64,000 nt of DNA from Streptomyces sp. NBC_00287 (GTDB lineage Bacteria; Actinomycetota; Actinomycetes; Streptomycetales; Streptomycetaceae). Made by a program: the position numbers and the translations under genes. The notes below the pieces were generated by a model. The model ran no database searches. It worked only from the letters and a program-made list of their open reading frames with translations, and had not been told where the DNA came from. The stretch lies in contig NZ_CP108053.1 of the NCBI RefSeq assembly GCF_036173105.1, forward strand, positions 1,240,001 to 1,304,000, written 5' to 3'. Below, in pieces: positions 14,366 to 23,347 of this stretch; position 1 is the first letter of the stretch; the number at the start of each line of letters is the position of its first letter.

Positions 14366-16881
14366 GCGGGGTCTCCTTCGCTGCTGTCACTGCGCACTGT
14401 CGAATCCGGGACGGCACCACGGCCCGGTTTCCGCCCGCCGCCGCGCGTCCAGCCGTCGCGGTACGCCGCCATGCGGTCCCGTACGAGCTCGGGTGTGCGC
14501 CGGTCGTCGCCCCCGTTGGCGGCCGTCCGGTCCGGCGCCTCGGTGTGTTGCTCGCGCAGTTGAGGGGCGAGGCTCGCCTGGCGGACGCGGCGGGGCAGGT
14601 CGTCGGAGCCGTCGGAGTCGTCCGGGGGGCGGTGCAGTCGCAAGGCGGTGACTCCGGGGGGCGGTTTTTCGGTTGTGGTGTTCGCGGCCACGGGTGCAGG
14701 GGCGGGGGCCACCAGTGCGGGCCGGTCGGCCGGTGCCTCGACCGGCTCCTGGTGCGCGGCGCCGCCGGGCACACGCGCGTACTCGCGCTCGACGGCCTGG
14801 GGTACCTCGGCCGCCTTGCGAGGGGAACGTTCCGCCGCCCCGCCGTGCAAGAGCGAGGTGGGCAGCAGAACGACCGCGGTGGTGCCGCCGTAGGGCGAGG
14901 TGCGCAGGTGCACCTTGATGCCGTGTCGCGCGGCGAGCCTGCTCACCACGAAGAGACCGAGCCGGTCGCTGTCGAACAGGTCGAGCGCCTCGGACTGTTC
15001 GATACGGCGGTTGGCCTCGGCGAGAGTCTCCTTGCCCATGCCGAGCCCGCGGTCCTCGACTTCGACCGCGTAGCCGTTGCCCACGGGTTCGCCGGTGATG
15101 CGCACGCGTGTGTGGGGCGGCGAGAACTGGGCGGCGTTCTCGACGAGTTCCGCCAGCAGGTGCGTGAGGTCGGCTACGGCCGCGCCGATGACGGCCGCCT
15201 CGGGCAGTTGTCGTACCTCCACGCGCGCGTAGTCCTCGACTTCGGAGACGGCCGCGCGCACGACGTTGGTCAGCGAGACGGGCATCCGCCAGGCGCGGCC
15301 GGGCGCCGCGCCGGAGAGGATGATCAGGCTCTCCGCGTGGCGGCGCATCCGGGTGGTGAGGTGGTCGAGCCGGAACAGGTCGCTCAGTTCGTTCGGATCG
15401 TCCGAGCGGCGCTCCATGCTGTCCAGCAGGCTGAGCTGACGGTGCACCAGGACCTGGCTGCGGCGGGCGAGGTTGACGAAGACCCCGGAGATGCCGCTGG
15501 CGAGTTCGGCGCGCTCGACGGCGGCGCGCAGGGCGGCGCGGTGGACGGTGCCCAGCGCCTCGGCGACCTGTCCGGCCTCGTCCTCCGCTCGCGGCCCCGG
15601 CGGGGCCTCGGCACGGATGTCGATCTCCTCCCCCGCGCGCAATCTCCGCATCGCCTCGGGGAGTTTGCGGCGGGCGATCTCCAGCGCGCTGTTGCGCAGG
15701 CTCACCAGCTCGACGACCAGGCCGCGACCGATGCGTACCGAGATCACCAGCGAGGCGGCGACGGCGGCGAGACCGAGGAGCACGGCGGCGCCGGCCGGGG
15801 TGAGCAGTCCGCGGGTGAACGGGTCGGCCCGGTCCGCGACTCCGCGTCCCGCGTCGGCCTCGATGGTGCGCATCTCGTCCTGCACGCGCGCGAGTGCCCG
15901 GTCCCACGCGGCCTGCGGGGCGGCGTCGACCGCGCGTGCCCCGGGGGCGGCGGCGAGGACCGCGTCCTCCGCGGCGCCCACGGCGGCGTAGTCACCGCCG
16001 GCGGCGAGCTTCTGCCAGGCGGTGCGCTCGGGGCCGCGCAGGTCGGCGACGGCGCCCTCGGTGAGGGTACGGCGGGTCTCGACGGCGCCGGAGAACAGCC
16101 ACAGTCGCTCTCCGTCGAGCTTCCCGGCCACGCGTGCGCCGACCAGTACCGCGTCCTCCTGGGCCAACGCCTCGCCCGCGCGGGAGAACTCGAGCAGCAC
16201 GCGCGCGTCGGAGCCGAGGTCGGCGTCCTGGATGCCGGTGAGCGCGCCGCCCACGGAGAAGGCGGCCGCGATGGTCTTCGTGTACCGCTCGTAGGTCTGG
16301 TCCCAGCCTGCCCTGCGGTCGAGCACGACGGTGCGCAGCGAGCCGAGCCGCTCGGCGCCGGTGACGAACTCCTCCAGGCGCTGGGCCACGCCGGCAGGTA
16401 GTTCCTCGGCGTCGGCGACGGTGTTGCTGTCGCCGAGGCGCAGTTCGGCCACGGCCGCGTCGGTGCGTTCGGAGAGCTTCTTGTAGTCGCCGCCCGGCAC
16501 GGCGGAGGGATCGGTGGCGAGCCGTACCGCGGTCGCGCGCTCGGCCTGGAGGGCGGCTACGGCGGCCGCGACGGGGGCCCTGATCTCGGCGTCGACGCGT
16601 TGGACCTGCCGCAGCCTGGAGACGTCCTGTGCGGTGGTGACGGTGGCGTAGGCCCACAGGGCCAGCAGCGAGACCACCGGCACCATCAGCAGGCAGACGA
16701 TCTTGGCCCGGACGGTGCGCGGCCGTATCCGCCAAGGCCCTCCGCGCGCGGGTGCGTCCTCGGGCACCGCGTCGGCCGGCTCGTCCGGGATTTCGTCGGC
16801 GGGCGGTCCCGCGTGGGCGCGACGGCCGCGCACGGGCGGCGTCTCGGCGCCGGGTGGGGTGGTCCTACGGGGTGTACGCAT
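14362..16881 (-). CDS. cvnA: Conservon sensor protein CvnA (nitrate-sensing-type histidine kinase-like)
   Basis: This 839-residue membrane sensor has TM1 at about 61-80, a large extracytoplasmic helical domain of the NIT (nitrate/nitrite sensing) type with repeated Ala-rich helices, TM2 at about 345-365, a HAMP-like linker, and a GHKL ATPase domain with N-box LVENAAQFSPP, G1 DRGLGMG, LGLFVVSRLAARHGI and GGTTAVVLLP. No clear HisKA phosphoacceptor box is visible, as is usual for conservon sensors. The C-terminal 180 residues are Pro/Arg-rich and probably disordered. It is the first gene of the A-B-C-D operon. The MHYT gene ends upstream with a 42-bp gap and may be co-transcribed. Confidence 0.93.
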   Translation of the reverse strand: MRTPRRTTPPGAETPPVRGRRAHAGPPADEIPDEPADAVPEDAPARGGPWRIRPRTVRAKIVCLLMVPVVSLLALWAYATVTTAQDVSRLRQVQRVDAEIRAPVAAAVAALQAERATAVRLATDPSAVPGGDYKKLSERTDAAVAELRLGDSNTVADAEELPAGVAQRLEEFVTGAERLGSLRTVVLDRRAGWDQTYERYTKTIAAAFSVGGALTGIQDADLGSDARVLLEFSRAGEALAQEDAVLVGARVAGKLDGERLWLFSGAVETRRTLTEGAVADLRGPERTAWQKLAAGGDYAAVGAAEDAVLAAAPGARAVDAAPQAAWDRALARVQDEMRTIEADAGRGVADRADPFTRGLLTPAGAAVLLGLAAVAASLVISVRIGRGLVVELVSLRNSALEIARRKLPEAMRRLRAGEEIDIRAEAPPGPRAEDEAGQVAEALGTVHRAALRAAVERAELASGISGVFVNLARRSQVLVHRQLSLLDSMERRSDDPNELSDLFRLDHLTTRMRRHAESLIILSGAAPGRAWRMPVSLTNVVRAAVSEVEDYARVEVRQLPEAAVIGAAVADLTHLLAELVENAAQFSPPHTRVRITGEPVGNGYAVEVEDRGLGMGKETLAEANRRIEQSEALDLFDSDRLGLFVVSRLAARHGIKVHLRTSPYGGTTAVVLLPTSLLHGGAAERSPRKAAEVPQAVEREYARVPGGAAHQEPVEAPADRPALVAPAPAPVAANTTTEKPPPGVTALRLHRPPDDSDGSDDLPRRVRQASLAPQLREQHTEAPDRTAANGGDDRRTPELVRDRMAAYRDGWTRGGGRKPGRGAVPDSTVRSDSSEGDPA

Positions 16882-16923
16882 GGCCTCCTCGCTCGGAAGT
16901 GGTTCGTCGGGGCGTGCCGGTGG

Positions 16924-17697
16924 CTAACGGGCGACGCTCTCGACCGGCCGCTGGGCGGAGGCGGAGGCCTCGCGCTCCCCTGTCGTCGGGGACAGGGCGA
17001 CGAAGGCCGAGGTCAGGAAGAGATAGGACCCGAGGCCGACGGCGAGGGGGAAGATGAACTGCATCGCCGTGGCCCCGGGCAGGACGTCCCCGCCGGGCGT
17101 GACCCGTACGCTCACCGCGAACATCCCGGTGTAGTGCATGCTGCTCACCGCCGCGCCCATGATCAGGGAGGCGACGGTGACGGCTACGGGTGACTTGATG
17201 TTGAGCGCCGCCCACAGTGCCGCCGTCGCGGCGACGACGGCGATCAGCACCGAAAGGCCGACGAGGACGGGGTCGTAGTCCACGTCGCCGTGCAGGCGCA
17301 CCGCCGCCATGCCCAGGTAGTGCATGCTGGCCACGCCGAGCCCGGTGGTGAGGCCGCCCAGAAAGAGCGCGCGCGTGCGGTCGCGGCTGTAGCCGACGGC
17401 GAAGACGCCGGCGCAGACGACGGCCATGGCGACGAGCAGGCTCGCGATGGTGAGCGGCACGTCGTAGCGGATGTCGGTGCCGCTGACGCTGAAGCCCAGC
17501 ATGGCCACGAAGTGCATGGTCCAGATGCCGGTGCCGATGGCCGAGGCGGCGGTGACGAGCCAGTTGCGGCGCGAACGGCCGGTGGCGCCGAGGGCGCGGA
17601 CGGTGCAGCGCAGACCCAGCGCGGCGCCGATGCAGGCCATGGCGTACGACAGCGCGGGGGTCAGCCACCCCAGGGCGGCGTGGTCCAGGTGTCCCAT
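16924..17697 (-). CDS. MHYT-domain integral membrane sensor
   Basis: This 257-residue protein has seven hydrophobic segments and three MHYT-type motifs, MHFVAM (from residue 61), MHYLGM and MHYTGM. MHYT domains are thought to bind copper and to sense gases or redox state. There is no GGDEF, EAL or kinase domain attached, so the output partner must be separate. The position directly before cvnA on the same strand makes the conservon a candidate partner, but this is inference. The ATG is at 17697. Confidence 0.93.
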   Translation of the reverse strand: MGHLDHAALGWLTPALSYAMACIGAALGLRCTVRALGATGRSRRNWLVTAASAIGTGIWTMHFVAMLGFSVSGTDIRYDVPLTIASLLVAMAVVCAGVFAVGYSRDRTRALFLGGLTTGLGVASMHYLGMAAVRLHGDVDYDPVLVGLSVLIAVVAATAALWAALNIKSPVAVTVASLIMGAAVSSMHYTGMFAVSVRVTPGGDVLPGATAMQFIFPLAVGLGSYLFLTSAFVALSPTTGEREASASAQRPVESVAR

Positions 17698-17861
17698 GGC
17701 CCAGGGACGCTAGTCGGGGCATGGGCGCACAAAGGGGGCGCATTTCGAAAGGTGTTGGAATATGACACGAATGCTTCCCTGAACGATCGCCTCCCGCTCG
17801 AACGTGTGCGCCGCTGCATCATCCCTTTCGGTGAGTCCGTCACCCTCGCCGGTGAGGGATC

Positions 17862-18470
17862 ATGCGGAACATGAGCGACGACCACACACATGTCCAGGAG
17901 TTCTTCGCCGCCCGCGCCGCCGACTGGGACAACAGGTTCCCCGACGACGGCCCCGCCTACGCGGCCGCGGTCGCCGACCTCGGACTGCGCGAGGGGGACC
18001 GTGTACTCGACGCCGGCTGCGGCACCGGACGGGCCCTGCCGCCCCTGCGTGCGGCCGTGGGGCCCTCGGGAGTGGTCCTCGGGGCCGATCTGACCCCGGC
18101 CATGCTGGAGGCCGCCGTACGGGCGGGACGGCACCGGGACGGGCAGCTGCTGCTCACCGACGTGGCCGCACTCCCGCTGCGCTCGGAGTCGCTGGACGCC
18201 GTCTTCGGAGCGGGGCTGATCGCCCATCTGCCCCATCCGGCGGAGAATCTTCGGGAGTTGGCCCGTGTGGTGCGCCCGGGCGGCACGCTGGCGCTGTTCC
18301 ACCCGATCGGCAGGGCGGCACTCGCGGCCCGCCAGGGGCGGCAGATCACCCCGGACGACCTGCGGGCGGAGCCCAACCTCCGCCCGCTGCTTGCCGGTTC
18401 CGGGTGGCGCATGACGTCGTACGTCGACGAGGACGACCGCTTCCTGGCGCTCGCGGTACGGGAAGGCTGA
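17862..18470 (+). CDS. Class I SAM-dependent methyltransferase
   Basis: This protein of about 202 residues has motif I VLDAGCGTGRALPP, motif II LGADLTPAMLEAA, and the late motif LARVVRPGGTLALFHP, the order of the Methyltransf_11/25 fold. Starts at 17862 or 17871 are both possible; GAGGGATC precedes the first. The substrate is unknown. It is convergent with the alpha/beta hydrolase, with a 3-bp gap. Confidence 0.9.
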   Translation: MRNMSDDHTHVQEFFAARAADWDNRFPDDGPAYAAAVADLGLREGDRVLDAGCGTGRALPPLRAAVGPSGVVLGADLTPAMLEAAVRAGRHRDGQLLLTDVAALPLRSESLDAVFGAGLIAHLPHPAENLRELARVVRPGGTLALFHPIGRAALAARQGRQITPDDLRAEPNLRPLLAGSGWRMTSYVDEDDRFLALAVREG

Positions 18471-18473
18471 CCC

Positions 18474-19229
18474 TCACGCCTGCCCGGCGACCGCGGCGGC
18501 GAAGACGTCAGGGTTGTCGAACATGACGTTGTGGCCGGCGCCGGGCACCGTCACCACACGCACGCCCGCCGCCTCCAGGGCTTGCCTGCCCTCCAGTTCA
18601 CCGCTCAGCTCGCCCTGCAAATACACGCGCTCGACCGGCAGGCCTTCGAGGATGTCGCGCATCACGGGCTGCGAACCACGGATGAGGCCGATCGCGGTGC
18701 GGTGCAGTGCGCGTGGGTCGGCCAGGCGCATCGTGGCCGCCCACAGCGGTCCGACCTTCTCCAGCACGCGCGCGTGGGCGCCGTCGACGAACGCGTCCTC
18801 CTCATGGGAGGCGATGCCGCTGCTTCCCGCGGTGGGCAGCGGGAAGGCGTCGAGGTTGGCCTCCGTCAGGACAAGCCGGGAGACGAGTTCGGGGCGCCGA
18901 TGGGCGAGCACGATGGCTACGGCGCCGCCCATGCTGTGCGCGACCAGCTCGGCGCCGGCCAGTTCCGCCGTGTCCAATACGGCCGCCAGGGCGTCGGCGT
19001 GCTCCTCCAGGGTGTAACCGAAATGCTGGGGCCGATCGCTGATGCCGTGCCCCGGCAGATCGACGAACAGGCTGCGCCGGCCCGCGAGTTCGGGACGAGC
19101 GGCGATGTGCGCGTGGTACACGGACGACACCGACCCCAGCCCGTGCACATACACACGCGCGGGATCATCGCCCGGCGTCTCCGTCCATCGGACACAGCTC
19201 CCCTTGCCGTCGAACTCGGCCTGCTTCAT
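18474..19229 (-). CDS. Alpha/beta hydrolase
   Basis: This 251-residue protein has an oxyanion HGLGSVSSVYH, LFVDLPGHGISDRP, nucleophile elbow VAHSMGGAVA (Ser), a mid Asp region, and the C-terminal His in PGAGHNVMFDNPD. All catalytic triad elements are therefore visible. No signal peptide is present, so it is cytoplasmic. The ATG at 19229 has GGGGAGGGTGACG upstream. The gene is divergent from the PadR regulator, with a perfect palindrome between them, so it is the likely target of that regulator. The substrate is unknown. Confidence 0.92.
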   Translation of the reverse strand: MKQAEFDGKGSCVRWTETPGDDPARVYVHGLGSVSSVYHAHIAARPELAGRRSLFVDLPGHGISDRPQHFGYTLEEHADALAAVLDTAELAGAELVAHSMGGAVAIVLAHRRPELVSRLVLTEANLDAFPLPTAGSSGIASHEEDAFVDGAHARVLEKVGPLWAATMRLADPRALHRTAIGLIRGSQPVMRDILEGLPVERVYLQGELSGELEGRQALEAAGVRVVTVPGAGHNVMFDNPDVFAAAVAGQA

Positions 19230-19268
19230 CGCGTCACCCTCCCCGTGCACCAATCGCCACCAAGGAGA

Positions 19269-19288
19269 ATACATCGGAACCGATGTAT
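19269..19288. promoter_or_regulatory. Perfect 9-2-9 palindrome, probable PadR operator
   Basis: Arms ATACATCGG and CCGATGTAT flank a 2-bp AA centre. The site lies 40 bp upstream of the hydrolase start and 46 bp before the PadR start, the place expected for an operator controlling both divergent genes. PadR operators commonly carry ATGT/ACAT ends. Confidence 0.8.
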
Positions 19289-19333
19289 ATCCAGAGCGAT
19301 GCATCACCCGTGCGGTTGCGCGAAGATGTGGCC

Positions 19334-19864
19334 ATGCTGGAGCTCGCCATCCTCGGTTTCCTCTACGACGCACCCCTGCACGGCTATGAGCTGCGCAAGC
19401 GCATCACCGCGCTCACGGGTCATGTGCGCCCGATCGCGGAGAGCACGCTCTATCCGGCGATCAAGCGCCTGGAGACGGCGGGCCTGATGGAGCGCACCAC
19501 CGAGCCCGGCGCCGTGGCGGCCCCCCGCCACGTCCTGACGCTCACCGAGGAGGGCAGACGGGAACTGCGGCGACGGCTCGCCGAACCCGTCCAGCGCGAC
19601 ATCACCGATGAGAACCGCTGGTTCACCGTGCTGGCCTTCCTCCGGCACCTGGACGACGCAAAGGCCCAGACGGCCGTGCTGCGGCGCCGCCTTGCGTTCC
19701 TTGAGGAACCCGCCAGCCTCTTCTACGACGGCGACCGGCCGCTCAGCGCCGAGGAGTTCGACGACCCTTTCCGGCGCGGCATCCTCACCATCGCGCGCGC
19801 CACCTCGCGGGCCGAACTGGGCTGGCTCCGGGAGACGATCGCCGCGCTCGAAGCGGGCATCTGA
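19334..19864 (+). CDS. PadR family transcriptional regulator
   Basis: This 176-residue regulator has an N-terminal winged helix (LELAILGFLYDAPLHGYELR, then ESTLYPAIKRLETAGLMER and LTEEGRRELRRRL) and a C-terminal helical domain typical of PadR subfamily 2. The ATG at 19334 is used. A GTG two codons earlier (19328) is also possible, and the ribosome binding site is weak. It likely represses itself and the divergent alpha/beta hydrolase through the palindrome at 19269-19288. Confidence 0.92.
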   Translation: MLELAILGFLYDAPLHGYELRKRITALTGHVRPIAESTLYPAIKRLETAGLMERTTEPGAVAAPRHVLTLTEEGRRELRRRLAEPVQRDITDENRWFTVLAFLRHLDDAKAQTAVLRRRLAFLEEPASLFYDGDRPLSAEEFDDPFRRGILTIARATSRAELGWLRETIAALEAGI

Positions 19865-19973
19865 CGCGGTTCACCGCGCCGTCCCCCTTCTGCCGCCGGA
19901 ACTCCAACTCTACGTTGAACAGCAGGAGATGGACGATCAGCCATGGCAACCACACAGGGGGAAGGTGGTCAGC

Positions 19974-20270
19974 ATGTTCGGCAGGGTCCGACAGTCCTGG
20001 GGGAGAGTCCTGGATGCCTGGCGCACGGAGTCGCACGCCGATCAGGACGGGCGTACACACAATCTGTTCGAAGCCGCCGCGGCCTACGTCTCGGCCTGCG
20101 CGGAGGACGACCAGGAGCGCATCGACGAGGTCGCCGGGTGGGTGTCGCCGGAGGCGCTGTCGTTCGGGGTGAACGAGCTGGCGTGCCGGGCCGTCATCGC
20201 CCTCGCACGGGAACGCGACGAGTCCCCCCGGACCGTCGCGCGGAACCTCCTCGGCCTTCCGGCGGCCTGA
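19974..20270 (+). CDS. Small conserved hypothetical protein
   Basis: This protein of about 98 residues begins MFGRVRQSWGRVLDAWRTE at ATG 19974 behind GGGGGAAGG. In-frame starts at GTG 19965 and ATG 19929 are alternatives. It is helical and acidic in the middle (ACAEDDQERIDEVAGW), with VNELACRAVIALARERDE near the end. There is no signal or membrane segment. I do not recognise the family. A short GC hairpin follows the stop. Confidence 0.75.
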   Translation: MFGRVRQSWGRVLDAWRTESHADQDGRTHNLFEAAAAYVSACAEDDQERIDEVAGWVSPEALSFGVNELACRAVIALARERDESPRTVARNLLGLPAA

Positions 20271-20272
20271 CC

Positions 20273-20292
20273 CGCCCCGCGAAGGAGGGGCG
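20273..20292 (+). terminator. Short GC hairpin after small hypothetical gene
   Basis: CGCCCC and GGGGCG pair around an 8-base loop directly after the stop, followed by ATTTC. This is a weak terminator at most. Confidence 0.4.
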
Positions 20293-20405
20293 ATTTCACC
20301 CCGTCCAGCCGAAAACTGCAGCTCCGGGTGGCTGGGGAGTCGTGACAAGGGCCTTCCGCTCGCACTAGGGTGCGCGCCGATGGACGAACCGATGGGGAGG
20401 CTGGG

Positions 20406-21275
20406 ATGGCCGGGACGGACGAGGGCGCCGTCGCCGCCGAGGACGACGCGCTCTATGTGCTCACGGCGGTGCTGCTGACGCCGGCGAAGTTCCCGAGCGT
20501 GCTGGGCGACGACTATCCGGAGGCCTGCGCGGCGCTCGGCCTCGCGCCGCTCGCCGACGGGTACGGGCTGGTGATCGGCCAGGACGGCGAGGGCTGCCGC
20601 TGGACGGTCGTCATCGACGACGTCTCGCTGGTCGCGGTCGCCATCGCGTCCTGGGACTGCGGCATGGAGTACGACCTGTCACCGGACGAGCGCACGGTCG
20701 TCGCCGCCCTCCCCGGCTGGCCCCTGGCGGTCGCCGTCGCGGCCCCCAACGTGCCCCCGCCGCACGACCCCGGCCCCGACGTCGCGGAGGGCCCGCCCCT
20801 GGCGCCGCCGGACACCTCCGTCTGGGGCCCGGCGCAGCGTCGGCTGGGCGCCGACGAGATCGCCCTTCAGTGGGCCCTGTGGCGCGAGCAGATCGACGAT
20901 GCCGACTTCCCGAGCCCCGGGGGTGGCTCCGAGGCTGCCGAGGCGCAGGAAGCCCCACAGGAAGCCGCGGAGGAGGCCTCGGACGCGGGCGAGCCGAAGC
21001 CGAAGGGACACAGCGGCATCCGCCGGGTCCTCGCCGAGGCACGCGCGTACGTGGACACCCCGCCGCCGCTCGGGCGGGTCCGGTCCGCCTTCGCGTCGGG
21101 GGAAGCCCGCACCCTGCGTGCCGACGGCCCCGGCTGGTCGCTCGTGGCCAGGACCGACGACATCGCCTTCGTGCTGCTCGACGAGGAGCCCGGCGAGGTC
21201 CTGCCGGTGGGCCGCGGTCCGGAGCTGCCGGGTCTCCTGGAGGCGCTCGACAAGATGGCCGTACGCCCCAGCTGA
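20406..21275 (+). CDS. Conserved hypothetical protein (Streptomyces)
   Basis: This 289-residue protein starts at ATG 20406 with a strong GGGGAGG. Two similar-looking globular parts (about 10-115 and about 220-289, the latter with GWSLVARTDDIAFVLLDE) are joined by a Pro/Glu/Ala-rich linker. No signal peptide and no catalytic motif is seen. I do not recognise a named family. The 10-bp string GGCCGTACGC occurs on both sides of the stop codon, at 21258 and 21276. Confidence 0.78.
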   Translation: MAGTDEGAVAAEDDALYVLTAVLLTPAKFPSVLGDDYPEACAALGLAPLADGYGLVIGQDGEGCRWTVVIDDVSLVAVAIASWDCGMEYDLSPDERTVVAALPGWPLAVAVAAPNVPPPHDPGPDVAEGPPLAPPDTSVWGPAQRRLGADEIALQWALWREQIDDADFPSPGGGSEAAEAQEAPQEAAEEASDAGEPKPKGHSGIRRVLAEARAYVDTPPPLGRVRSAFASGEARTLRADGPGWSLVARTDDIAFVLLDEEPGEVLPVGRGPELPGLLEALDKMAVRPS

Positions 21276-21438
21276 GGCCGTACGCACCGGGAATGCTCGG
21301 GGACGCCTGTCTTGGTCCCCCATGCGACGGCACTTATCCATGTGGCCCCAACCCATGGATGAGGCGGATGAGAGACCGCACCATGGGGCAGCTCCGGCTG
21401 CCGCCCCCTCTCGTCAACTCCCGTGCCTGGAGGCCGTC

Positions 21439-22824
21439 ATGCGCCTGTCCCGAGGTGTTCCATTCGTCGCCGCCACACTGATGGCGGCGGCGCTCACCTG
21501 GCCGACACCGGTCGGGGCCACGCCCGTTGGGGAGGACCACTGCGCGCGCCAGGAGCGGGTGCGGATCCCTGGCGCGGCGCTTCAGCAGAGCGCCTGTCTC
21601 CCGGACCTGACCACAACAGGCCTTGCCGGCACCCCGTACACCGACATGGCCGACCAGGCGGGGCTGACGGCAGCCGGCACCCGGGTGCCGTCCGGGGTGC
21701 CCGGGATCCAGATCGACGGCTACTTCCCGGACTCCTCGCGCTTCAACGCCACGCACGGCTGGAAGCACGACGCGCAGTTCGTCGTCCGGCTGCCGGACCG
21801 GTGGAACGGCGGCCTGGTGGTCACGGGCGCGCCGGGCACGCGTCGGCAGTACGCGACGGACAAGGCGATCTCGGACCAGGTGCTCGCCCAGGGCTACGCG
21901 TACGCGGCGACCGACAAGGGCAACAACGGTTCCGACTTCTACCGCGACGGGACCCGGCCCGGTGACGCGGTGGCCGAGTGGAACACCCGCACCACGCAAC
22001 TCACCCGCGCCGCCCGGCAGGCCGTGGCCCAGCGCTACGGACATCTCCCGCGCCGCACGTACATCACCGGCATCTCCAACGGCGGCTACCTCACGCGCTG
22101 GCAGCTGGAGAACCATCCGGAGCTGTACGACGGAGGCGTGGACTGGGAAGGGGCGCTGTGGACCGCGGACGGCCCCCATCTGCTCACCTCGCTCCCCACG
22201 ACCGTGGCGCGCATGGCCGGCTCGGCGCGTGATGAGGATCTGTACGCGGTGGGCTTCGCGCGTGGCTCCGAGTTTCTGTGGCCGTACCACGAGAAGGCGT
22301 ATTGGGGCGTCACACAGAAGATCTACCGCGCCGAGTTCGACCCGTCGTACGCCCCGGGCTGCCCCGGTCCGTCCGCCGGCACCACCCCGGAGCAGATTCT
22401 CGCGCCCTGCGCCGAGGACGCGACGTACGACTACGCGTCGCGTCCGGACTCCGTCCGTCGCGCGGTGGCCAGGGTGGCACTGACCGGGCGGATCGGCCGG
22501 CCGCTGATCACGCTGCACGGCGATCTGGACGCGCTGCTGCCGAAGGCGGCCGACTCGGATGTGTACGCGCGGATGGTCGGCTCCGCCGGTCGGGGCTCAC
22601 TGCACCGCTACTACACGATCGAGGGCGGCACCCACGTCGACGGGCTGTACGACAGCCATCCGGACCGGCTGCGGCCCATCCTGCCCTGCTACCGCTCGGC
22701 GTTCGAAGCGCTGGTCTCCTGGGTGGAGCGGGACGTCCGGCCGCCCGCGGACCGAACCGTCGGCAGGCCCGCGAGCGGCGATGTGGTCGACTCCTGCGCG
22801 CTGTCGGCCCCGGCCAGGCGCTAG
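21439..22824 (+). CDS. Secreted alpha/beta hydrolase (tannase/feruloyl esterase or PHB-oligomer hydrolase type)
   Basis: This 461-residue protein has a Sec signal peptide (MRLSRG, hydrophobic stretch, cleavage near VGA-T at 27). The catalytic elements are GLVVTGAPGTRRQYATD near the N-terminus, a nucleophile ITGISNGGYLTRW, an Asp in LHGDLDALLP, and His in EGGTHVDGLYDSHPDRL. The pattern is that of the tannase/feruloyl esterase and 3-hydroxybutyrate-oligomer hydrolase group, so it is an extracellular ester hydrolase. The exact substrate cannot be read. The ATG has TGGAGG upstream. The 21276-21438 gap holds no gene. Confidence 0.85.
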   Translation: MRLSRGVPFVAATLMAAALTWPTPVGATPVGEDHCARQERVRIPGAALQQSACLPDLTTTGLAGTPYTDMADQAGLTAAGTRVPSGVPGIQIDGYFPDSSRFNATHGWKHDAQFVVRLPDRWNGGLVVTGAPGTRRQYATDKAISDQVLAQGYAYAATDKGNNGSDFYRDGTRPGDAVAEWNTRTTQLTRAARQAVAQRYGHLPRRTYITGISNGGYLTRWQLENHPELYDGGVDWEGALWTADGPHLLTSLPTTVARMAGSARDEDLYAVGFARGSEFLWPYHEKAYWGVTQKIYRAEFDPSYAPGCPGPSAGTTPEQILAPCAEDATYDYASRPDSVRRAVARVALTGRIGRPLITLHGDLDALLPKAADSDVYARMVGSAGRGSLHRYYTIEGGTHVDGLYDSHPDRLRPILPCYRSAFEALVSWVERDVRPPADRTVGRPASGDVVDSCALSAPARR

Positions 22825-22891
22825 GGCCCGGCCGGGCGCCGGGACCTGGTCGGCGGATCATGCCGGCATCCACTGGCCAGGCCCCGGTGCC

Positions 22892-23074
22892 TCAGCGGCC
22901 GAGTTCCTTGCGGCCGGCGCGGCGCAACCTGCGCCGCTGTGAGGGGTCGAGTGCGAGGTAGGCGGCGGCCGGGACGCCCAGAATGATCAGAAGCGCTGCC
23001 CACCAGGGCAGCCAGATGAGCAGAATGATCCCGACCGCCGCACCTCCTGCGGCGATCTTGTGGTTCCTCGTCAT
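22892..23074 (-). CDS. Small membrane protein
   Basis: This 60-residue protein has a start MTRNHKIAAGG, one or two hydrophobic spans (about 12-46, IILLIWLPWWAALLIILG), and a basic C-terminus (QRRRLRRAGRKELGR). The ATG at 23074 has an excellent AGGAGG seven bases upstream. The cytoplasmic positive tail is consistent with an N-out, C-in or hairpin topology. The function is unknown. Confidence 0.8.
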   Translation of the reverse strand: MTRNHKIAAGGAAVGIILLIWLPWWAALLIILGVPAAAYLALDPSQRRRLRRAGRKELGR

Positions 23075-23347
23075 ATGTGTCGCCTCCTCCGCGGCGCACT
23101 GCCGCTCTCTGCTCTCAAAACGGGCCCGCGCTTCCCGCGGTTCCGAACCGCGACCCTGAGACGTCCCTGAGGTGTTCCCCCTACTGGTTCTCCTCTTGGC
23201 CCACTCCCTCGGATTGCCCCACTCCCTCGGACCACTCGCTCCGGAGGGGCTCGCCGTGTGCGCGAGCGGCGTCCGCGCAGGGGCATACCTACCCTCCCAC
23301 GGCAGTGATGCGGAACACAGTCCTGTCATGCCGGATCGATCCATCCG

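Noticed and set aside
23199..23231. 18-bp direct repeat (CCACTCCCTCGGA twice)
   Set aside because: Only two short copies in a non-coding gap, without link to a promoter or gene. Too weak to interpret.
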